Below are positions 59,143 through 64,000 of a DNA stretch of 64,000 nt, in pieces. Made by a program: the position numbers and the translations under genes. The notes below the pieces were generated by a model, which was not told the origin of the DNA, ran no database searches, and saw only the letters and a list, made by a program, of their open reading frames with translations. The stretch is taken from the NCBI GenBank assembly GCA_024641005.1, contig JAHEDX010000003.1, positions 1-64,000 on the forward strand. The letters are read 5' to 3'. Position 1 is the first letter of the stretch, and each line of letters opens with the position of its first letter. This DNA is from Acidimicrobiaceae bacterium. Its GTDB lineage: Bacteria > Actinomycetota > Acidimicrobiia > Acidimicrobiales > Ilumatobacteraceae.

Positions 59143-60597
59143 TCAGCCACCCCAGGGGCCCCAACCGCCGGCACGCTGGTAGAGACCGTAGGCGGCCCGA
59201 ATGTTCTTGCCCGCGTCGAACAGATCGCTCGAGGAGTAGATGCCGTAGTCGTCGAGCCAGCTCTTGTGCACGCTCCAGTACAGCTGGAACACGCCGTAGC
59301 AACACGAGCCGTTGTGAGCGGTCGCGATGAAGTTGCTCTCGCGCTTGGCGATCTGCAGCGCCTTCTCCTCGAGTTCGTCTGGCCAGACGTCGCGGATGAT
59401 CTGTTGCACCTCGCTCTGGCTGGCCGGCTGTGTCGACGTGGTGGTCGGCTCGGTCGAGGGCGTCGTCGCGGCCGGCGCTTGCGTGGTGACCGGTGACGTC
59501 GTGGGGGTCGGCAACTGTGACGGCATGGTCGCACCGGGCGGCAGACAGATGTCGTCGCCGGGGTAGATCACGGTGTCGACGGTCGCCCGATTCTGAGCGA
59601 GCAGCTCCCCAGGGCTGACGCCGGCAGCATCTGCGATGCGGTACCAGGAGTCGCCGGCGCCGGCAACATACGCCGCAGTGCAGTCCGGAACGATTCGTTC
59701 CGCTGTGGCGGACACCGCAGCGGCCTCGTTGGAGGACTCCGCCTGGGTCTGTGGGACGTCACCGACCGTGACCGACGACGATGCTGCCGAAGTCGGTGAT
59801 GCGGACGAGGTGGCCTCGGCCGCGCCATCGTCGACCGGTGGGGCAACGGCGGCAGCGGCCGGGTTCGTGGATGCAGAGGCGACGGGGGCCGACGCGGCAG
59901 AAGTGTTCGACGACTGATCCGACGCGGCACCGCCGGTCGACAGCGGCGCCTCAACCAGCATCGCGGCCCCGGGTGCGATGGCGCCCCCGATCGGGCCCTC
60001 CGAGTCGGGGCGTAACGCCAACGCGATCGGGAGGAGCAGCACTGCGACCACGATCAGCATGCCGATGCGAACGAGCAGCGGATCGACGGCACTCACACCA
60101 ATGCGGTCGACCAGCGGCTGCAGCGGCGAGAGCGGAACGAGGTCGTGATCGTCTGCATCGTCGAACTCAGGCGTCGGATGCGGGCCAGTAATTGCGAAGT
60201 CGTCGAACGCGTCGAAGTCGTCAGGGCCGTCGTGGTGCCGGCCGGCAGCGAGCTCTCCGAGCGACACCTCGCCGGCGGCCAGGCGCCGGGGGGCGGGCGC
60301 CTGGGACTCGCTCACCACGCCGTGCTGACGGGTTCGTTCGACGGTACCGGTGGCGTACGAGCGAGCTTTGCGCTGCGGACGGAGCGCCCGTACTCCGTCG
60401 CGGATGGCGTTCAGCGATCCGGTGGTGTCGTCTCGCCTCGTGCCACCGGTCGGGTCGTGGTGATCGGTGCCGCCATCCACGACCGGTGTCTCTCGGGAGA
60501 CCCACCCGCGCGAACTGCCCCAGAACTGCTGGGTGATGTCGGCGGCCTCGTCGGCCTCTGCATCGAATGGTGAACTCGTGTGGTCACGTCGCATCAT
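59143..60597 (-). CDS. Membrane-anchored LysM / lytic transglycosylase-like protein
   Basis: A 484-residue protein. About 170 cytosolic, low-complexity residues precede one helix (VRIGMLIVVAVLLLPIALAL, about 179-198). A long Ala/Ser/Thr linker leads to a LysM domain (GDSWYRIADAAGVSPGELLAQNRATVDTVIYPGDDICLP, about 320-360) that binds peptidoglycan. A Thr/Pro linker follows, then a lysozyme-like SLT domain (about 405-484) with the candidate catalytic glutamate in AKRESNFIATAHN. The C-terminal WGPWGG end resembles actinobacterial Rpf/SLT proteins. The two adjacent ATGs (60597, 60594) are equivalent. Likely remodels the cell wall; the large cytosolic head is unusual. Confidence 0.83.
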   Translation of the reverse strand: MMRRDHTSSPFDAEADEAADITQQFWGSSRGWVSRETPVVDGGTDHHDPTGGTRRDDTTGSLNAIRDGVRALRPQRKARSYATGTVERTRQHGVVSESQAPAPRRLAAGEVSLGELAAGRHHDGPDDFDAFDDFAITGPHPTPEFDDADDHDLVPLSPLQPLVDRIGVSAVDPLLVRIGMLIVVAVLLLPIALALRPDSEGPIGGAIAPGAAMLVEAPLSTGGAASDQSSNTSAASAPVASASTNPAAAAVAPPVDDGAAEATSSASPTSAASSSVTVGDVPQTQAESSNEAAAVSATAERIVPDCTAAYVAGAGDSWYRIADAAGVSPGELLAQNRATVDTVIYPGDDICLPPGATMPSQLPTPTTSPVTTQAPAATTPSTEPTTTSTQPASQSEVQQIIRDVWPDELEEKALQIAKRESNFIATAHNGSCCYGVFQLYWSVHKSWLDDYGIYSSSDLFDAGKNIRAAYGLYQRAGGWGPWGG

Positions 60598-60783
60598 GAT
60601 GGTGTGGTCCCCCCCAACGGGGCGCTCCAGATGTCAGGTCTACTCGTTCCGTCACGAAACCGCAACACGGACGACATCGGATCGCAATCAAATGACAGCG
60701 TTGTAACATCCGGACGCGACGGTGAGGACCGACGGATCCCGATCGATCTTGCGATGTCGATCCGGACGCGGAACGAGCCGGGC

Positions 60784-60802
60784 GGGCACGATGCACGTGC
60801 CC
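60784..60802 (-). terminator. Hairpin after tRNA-Ser(GCT)
   Basis: A 7-bp stem (GGGCACG / CGTGCCC) with a 5-base loop lies 16 bases past the 3' end of the tRNA. No clear U-run follows, so termination is only probable. Confidence 0.5.
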
Positions 60803-60818
60803 ACTCGGCTCGACCGAC

Positions 60819-60910
60819 TGGCGGAGAGGGTGGGATTTGAACCCACGGACCACCTTGCGATGGTCAACGCCTTAGCAGGGCGCCCCATTCGGCCGCTCTG
60901 GCACCTCTCC
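60819..60910 (-). tRNA. tRNA-Ser (anticodon GCT)
   Basis: A class II tRNA of 92 nucleotides including an encoded CCA. The acceptor stem pairs GGAGAGG with CCTCTCC. The anticodon loop CTGCTAA gives GCT, decoding AGC/AGU. A long variable arm (TTGACCATCGCAAGGTGGTCC region) and T loop GGTTCAAATCC confirm the serine type. It is divergent from a second tRNA-Ser 93 bp away. Confidence 0.96.
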
Positions 60911-61003
60911 GAGGCGGCCTGAGTCTACGGGATCGCGCAGCCGAACGGAACGGTCGGACGGATGCCGGTGGACGAATCGGCGACGATCACTAACCTGGCC
61001 GAC

Positions 61004-61088
61004 GGAACGGTGGCAGAGCGGACAAATGCACTCGCCTTGAAAGCGAGAGGCTCGAAAGGGCCCGGGGGTTCGAATCCCTCCCGTTCCG
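61004..61088 (+). tRNA. tRNA-Ser (anticodon TGA)
   Basis: A class II tRNA of 85 nucleotides, CCA not encoded. The acceptor stem pairs GGAACGG with CCGTTCC. The anticodon stem-loop CTCGC-CTTGAAA-GCGAG gives TGA, decoding UCA/UCG/UCU. The variable arm and GGTTCGAATCC T loop fit serine. A strong hairpin terminator follows at 61101. Confidence 0.96.
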
Positions 61089-61100
61089 CTGCAAGAACGA

Positions 61101-61134
61101 CAACGGTCCGAACCCCACAGGGTTCGGACCGTTG
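61101..61134 (+). terminator. Terminator behind tRNA-Ser(TGA)
   Basis: A perfect 15-bp stem (CAACGGTCCGAACCC and its complement) with the loop CACA, 12 bases after the tRNA. It can also serve the phasin-like gene from the other side. The U tract is poor in both directions. Confidence 0.8.
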
Positions 61135-61172
61135 CATTCACGGGCGAGGCCGAGCCTCTCCGGATCGAGACG

Positions 61173-61529
61173 TCATGCGGCCTTGGCGACCTTTCGGCGC
61201 GATGCCGTGCGGCTCGCCGCAGGCTTCGCCGGCGCCGAGACGACGTGCCCGGGAACGCTGTCGACCTTCGCCAACATCGGGTCCATCGCCTTCATCATCT
61301 TGCGAGCGAACGCTGCCTGCTCGTCGACGAAGCGCTTGCGGAACTTCAGCTGATAGTCGACGAATTCGGCCGTGGTGGGGACTTGTGCCATGAACGACGG
61401 GCGCTCGGGCACGAATCTCGCGAACGTCTCTGCCCTCTCACCGGCAAACTTCAACACGGGCTCTTCGACCTTCTTCACCATCGTGAAGTAGTCGTCCTGC
61501 CACTCCTTCATGGTCGACATCATGGACAT
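61173..61529 (-). CDS. Phasin-like small protein
   Basis: A 118-residue helical protein with several helix-forming stretches (EWQDDYFTMVKKVEEPVLKFAGERAETF, then FVDYQLKFRKRFVDEQAAFARKMMKAM) and an Ala/Lys/Arg tail (SAPAKPAASRTASRRKVAKAA). Amphipathic helices plus such a basic tail recall actinobacterial phasins, which coat polyhydroxyalkanoate or lipid granules, but no diagnostic motif proves it. The ATG at 61529 has AGGAGAGG 7 bases upstream, which rules out the longer start. No PHA synthase gene is in the window. Confidence 0.68.
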   Translation of the reverse strand: MSMMSTMKEWQDDYFTMVKKVEEPVLKFAGERAETFARFVPERPSFMAQVPTTAEFVDYQLKFRKRFVDEQAAFARKMMKAMDPMLAKVDSVPGHVVSAPAKPAASRTASRRKVAKAA

Positions 61530-61656
61530 GATCACACCTCTCCTTCGAGCCACCTTGGCCCAGTTCCATGGTGCTCCGAAGTGCTGCCTTTTGCAAGCAA
61601 CATGCGTGTGGCAGTTACCACACCCTTGATGGTCTCGCTGATGGTCCCGCTGTTGG

Positions 61657-62613
61657 TCAGACCCGCCGGATACGACGCTCGCCGAACAGGCCGGTCGGTC
61701 GAACGGCCAGCACGAGAATCATCACCACATAGGGCAGGATGATCGGAAACCCGGCTCCGAGCACCCCGGCCCAGCCCGACAGCAAGCGGCCGGTGCTCGT
61801 TTGCAGCAATCCGATCGCGAGCCCGCCGAGCAGCGCGCCGCCGTATGAGTCCCAGCCACCGAGCGCCAGAATCGGCAACGCTCGAAAGAAGAGGCCCGGC
61901 ACCGAGACGACGGCCACCGAACCGGTCGCCTCGGGCGAGAACGACAAACCGACGGCCGCGATCGTGGCGAGCGCGCCCGCCATCGCCCAGCTCAGTCTCG
62001 ACACGAAGGCTGCATCGATCCCCACCGACGCAGCGACCTCGTGATCCGACGAGAACGCGCGCGTCATCAACCCCCACTTCGTTCGTGTGAACGCGTACAC
62101 ACCGCCGAACGCAACGAGCGCCATCACCATCATCGGGATGTACGACTGCGCGACCAGCGCGTCGCCGACCTGCCAGGTGCGCGCCGCCCACGGCGTGTGC
62201 AGATGACGAGGGATCGGCGCCTCCCGGAGCAAGACACCCAACGGGATCGATACTCCGACCGTTGCGAGCAACATCGCGAATTGCGAGCGTCCGAGCATCG
62301 GCCGAATCGCGACCCGTTCGACCATCATCGCGAACACTGCCGCCAAGACCACCGCCAACACGAGGTTCGCAGACCAGCCCCACAACGAATCGGCAAAGCG
62401 GCCCAAGGGATTGGCCCCACGCAGACGGACGACACCGAGCCCCCCGTCACCTACCATCGACGCCATGAACAGGGCGCCGGCTGCACCCAGCACGCCGTGC
62501 GCGAAGTTGAGGATTCCGGTCGCCCGGTAGACGGTGACGAAGCCGAGCGCGACCACCCCGTACATCGACCCGACGGCGACACCCCGCACGGTGATCTCGA
62601 TCAGCGCTTCCAC
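61657..62613 (-). CDS. Branched-chain amino-acid-type ABC permease (LivH family)
   Basis: A 318-residue inner-membrane permease with about eight helices. The family start is EALIEITVRGVAVGSMYGVVALGFVTVYRATGILNFAHG, and RTKWGLMTRAFSSDHEVAASVGID near 178 is the ATPase-contact loop. It ends in PTGLFGERRIRRV, as LivH does. Partners (LivM, LivG, LivF, LivK) are absent from the window: the genes on either side are unrelated. It probably works with subunits encoded elsewhere. GTG start at 62613. Confidence 0.87.
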   Translation of the reverse strand: MEALIEITVRGVAVGSMYGVVALGFVTVYRATGILNFAHGVLGAAGALFMASMVGDGGLGVVRLRGANPLGRFADSLWGWSANLVLAVVLAAVFAMMVERVAIRPMLGRSQFAMLLATVGVSIPLGVLLREAPIPRHLHTPWAARTWQVGDALVAQSYIPMMVMALVAFGGVYAFTRTKWGLMTRAFSSDHEVAASVGIDAAFVSRLSWAMAGALATIAAVGLSFSPEATGSVAVVSVPGLFFRALPILALGGWDSYGGALLGGLAIGLLQTSTGRLLSGWAGVLGAGFPIILPYVVMILVLAVRPTGLFGERRIRRV

Positions 62614-62643
62614 GGTTCGCCGGCCTCAGCTCGTTCGGGCGGC

Positions 62644-63522
62644 TCAGGTGTTGAGGTTGACGTCGAACAGCTCAGCGAACGCCGCGATGTAGTCGTCGAG
62701 CGACTCGGTCCGTCCCAGCGCGATCCATTCCGCATCGGTCATCCGCTCACGACCGGCGATGATCCCGCTGCTCGCCCAACTCACGGGGTAGCGAAGGACG
62801 GGATCGTCGGTCTCGATCGCATGCCGGATCACCTTGGCCACCTCGATCGCATCGGTGGCATTGATCCGGCCGGCGGCGTACAGCTGCAACATGCGTTCGT
62901 AGGCCGGCGCATATGCACCTGAGGTATCGGGCAGGTCGAGGTTCTTGCCGAAGATCGACGACTTGGTGATGCCCGGCTCGACGATCGCGACCCTGATCCC
63001 GAAGGGGGCGACTTCGAGCGCGAGTTGCTCGCTGACACCCTCGAGGGCCCACTTGGCCGCTACATACGGGGCCTGGGCGATCGCTCCGAACCGGCCGACG
63101 ACAGAGGTCACGTTGACGATCGTGCCGCCGCCATGCGCTCGCATTCGCGGCAGCACGGCTTGCGCGCAACGCACGGCGCCGCACAGGTCGACGTCGACGA
63201 CCTCGAGGAAACGCTCGGGACTGGTTTCTTCGACCACACCGTTGCCACCGACACCGGCATTGTTCACCAAATGGTCGATGTGACCTGCACGCTCGTAGAT
63301 CTCTGCGAAGCCGTCGCGCACCGAGTGGTCGGATGCGATGTCGAGCTCGACGAGCTCGACGCCGACACCCATGGCCTCGGCGGCGTCGAGCAACTTTCCG
63401 GCTCGCGGTGTCGACCGGACCGTCGCAAAGACGGTGTGGCCCGACTCCGCTAGATGGAGAGCGGTCGCCCGGCCGATGCCGGAGTTGGCACCGGTTACCA
63501 CGGTCACAGGAGCATCAGACAT
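62644..63522 (-). CDS. Short-chain dehydrogenase/reductase
   Basis: A 292-residue classical SDR. The cofactor loop is TGANSGIGRA at 10-19, NNAGVGGNG lies near 86, and the active site has SVVGRFG followed by YVAAK near 152. R at the fifth position after the first strand (TVRSTPR) suggests NADP(H). The last 60 residues (YERMLQLYAAGRINATDAIEV) are longer than in the smallest SDRs and resemble retinol-dehydrogenase-type members. The ATG at 63522 is chosen because it directly precedes the first beta strand. Substrate unknown. Confidence 0.85.
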   Translation of the reverse strand: MSDAPVTVVTGANSGIGRATALHLAESGHTVFATVRSTPRAGKLLDAAEAMGVGVELVELDIASDHSVRDGFAEIYERAGHIDHLVNNAGVGGNGVVEETSPERFLEVVDVDLCGAVRCAQAVLPRMRAHGGGTIVNVTSVVGRFGAIAQAPYVAAKWALEGVSEQLALEVAPFGIRVAIVEPGITKSSIFGKNLDLPDTSGAYAPAYERMLQLYAAGRINATDAIEVAKVIRHAIETDDPVLRYPVSWASSGIIAGRERMTDAEWIALGRTESLDDYIAAFAELFDVNLNT

Positions 63523-63617
63523 GGCAGAGAGGGTACGACAGCCACGTTCCGTTCGTTCCACCCGTTCCGATCAGCGTTTCGCAGACCCGGTCCGGCAGTT
63601 TGCTGAACAGAACGGGG

Positions 63618-64000
63618 TCAGGGCGTCACGTCGCCGCGGAGCTGGCGGATCCAGTCGTCCGCGAGCTGCCACCGCTCGTCGGCGTGCACTCGAGCATCAT
63701 GTGCCTGATCGTCGGCCCGCGGCCACGAGCCGAAGAACTTGACCATCCCCTGCTTCGCGTGCAGCGCGCGCATCGCGTCGGCAAGGAGGTCATCGCCGAC
63801 ATGCCCCTCGGCGAACAGGATGAAGCAGTAGTCGCCGAGCCCACCGTGCTTGGTGGGGCGCGAGATCAGGTTCGACAGGTTGAGGCGCCTCGCCGCGAAC
63901 TCCTGCAGGATCGAGATCAGGCTGCCCGGCTCGTCGGCTCGCTGGTATACCACCAACGCCGTGCGGTCGTGACCCGTCGGCGCAGGGATGCCGTGGCGCG
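63618..64000 (-). CDS. pheA: Prephenate dehydratase, C-terminal part (partial)
   Basis: The 3' end of a gene that continues past the right edge; about 127 codons are visible. The reading frame opens with IPAPTGHDRTALVVYQ, the end of the catalytic domain. An ACT regulatory domain follows: EPGSLISILQEFAARRLNLSNLISRPTK, GLGDYCFILFAEGHVGDD and VKFFGSWPRA. The ISRPT segment corresponds to the ESRP phenylalanine-binding motif, with E replaced by I/S. Prephenate dehydratase makes phenylpyruvate and is inhibited by phenylalanine bound to the ACT domain. Confidence 0.9.
   Translation of the reverse strand, partial: RHGIPAPTGHDRTALVVYQRADEPGSLISILQEFAARRLNLSNLISRPTKHGGLGDYCFILFAEGHVGDDLLADAMRALHAKQGMVKFFGSWPRADDQAHDARVHADERWQLADDWIRQLRGDVTP

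Noticed and set aside
60598-60818. Possible c-di-AMP (ydaO) riboswitch upstream of the LysM protein, as seen before some actinobacterial wall hydrolases
   Set aside because: I could not find the conserved core of that riboswitch on the minus strand; the region shows only small GC hairpins.
61591-61600. TTGCAAGCAA inverted repeat upstream of the phasin-like gene as a PhaR-type operator
   Set aside because: A 10-base palindrome is expected by chance at this scale and no PHA regulator or synthase gene is in the window.
1-64000. Mobile elements, prophage, CRISPR arrays, integrases
   Set aside because: No transposase, integrase or phage structural protein, no regularly spaced repeats, and the tRNA genes show no attachment-site duplication.

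Overview
The window is a high-GC, gene-dense chromosomal segment from a Gram-positive actinobacterium. Two WhiB-family proteins, an orphan GlnR-type regulator next to glutamine synthetases, a ClpS-DUF2017 pair, an actinobacterial four-subunit cytochrome c oxidase and many GTG starts all point that way. The mix (CtaC with a fused cytochrome c, Sco and PCu(A)C copper chaperones, GH38 mannosidase) resembles marine or soil Acidimicrobiia such as Ilumatobacter relatives. That placement is inference from gene content. I see no IS element, prophage, CRISPR array, rRNA or replication origin. No stretch longer than about 300 bases lacks a gene.

Layout. 1-3.1 kb: a glycine betaine/proline-type ABC importer with a tandem-fused permease. 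3.1-6.4 kb: a nitrogen module (GlnII, a GlnA2-like synthetase, a GlnR-like regulator) with a candidate GlnR operator. 6.4-15.3 kb: a minus-strand run holding a hypothetical protein, SGNH lipoprotein, 8-oxoguanine-deaminase-like amidohydrolase coupled to a PLP decarboxylase, an unannotated 51-residue membrane protein, RidA, a truncated molybdo-hydroxylase fusion, a helix-hairpin-helix membrane protein and a BON/FAS1/OmpA envelope protein. 15.3-17.7 kb: an Fe-S group (A-type carrier, SufR-like regulator, Mrp). 17.7-26.2 kb: Nudix, CoA-transferase, CcdA-TlpA, a WhiB7-like gene with a leader ORF and attenuator hairpin, an MBL hydrolase, a second WhiB, quinone reductase, oligoribonuclease and a poly-gamma-glutamate-hydrolase-like protein. 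26.2-34.8 kb: alpha-mannosidase, M20 amidohydrolase, a thiamine-binding/HTH/HAD group, pantothenate kinase and an orphan N6-adenine methylase.

34.2-55 kb is dominated by respiration and copper. An ECF sigma factor is coupled to a cytochrome c lipoprotein, Sco, a cupredoxin and a membrane protein, with its likely anti-sigma factor divergent. TlpA and a Met-rich PCu(A)C chaperone follow. After MAP, a two-component system, pdxH and serS comes a long minus-strand operon: a CoxI-like protein that has lost every heme and copper ligand, a CoxIII-like protein, a polytopic protein of unknown function, then CtaC, CtaD, CtaE, subunit IV and a CtaG-type assembly factor. CtaB and a DUF1479 protein lie just upstream. 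The ligand-free CoxI paralogue is the most interesting item.

55-64 kb: ClpS/DUF2017, a coupled transaminase/omega-amidase pair, MscS, three tRNAs (Arg-ACG, Ser-GCT, Ser-TGA), a LysM/transglycosylase-like protein, a phasin-like protein, an isolated LivH permease, an SDR and the 3' part of prephenate dehydratase.
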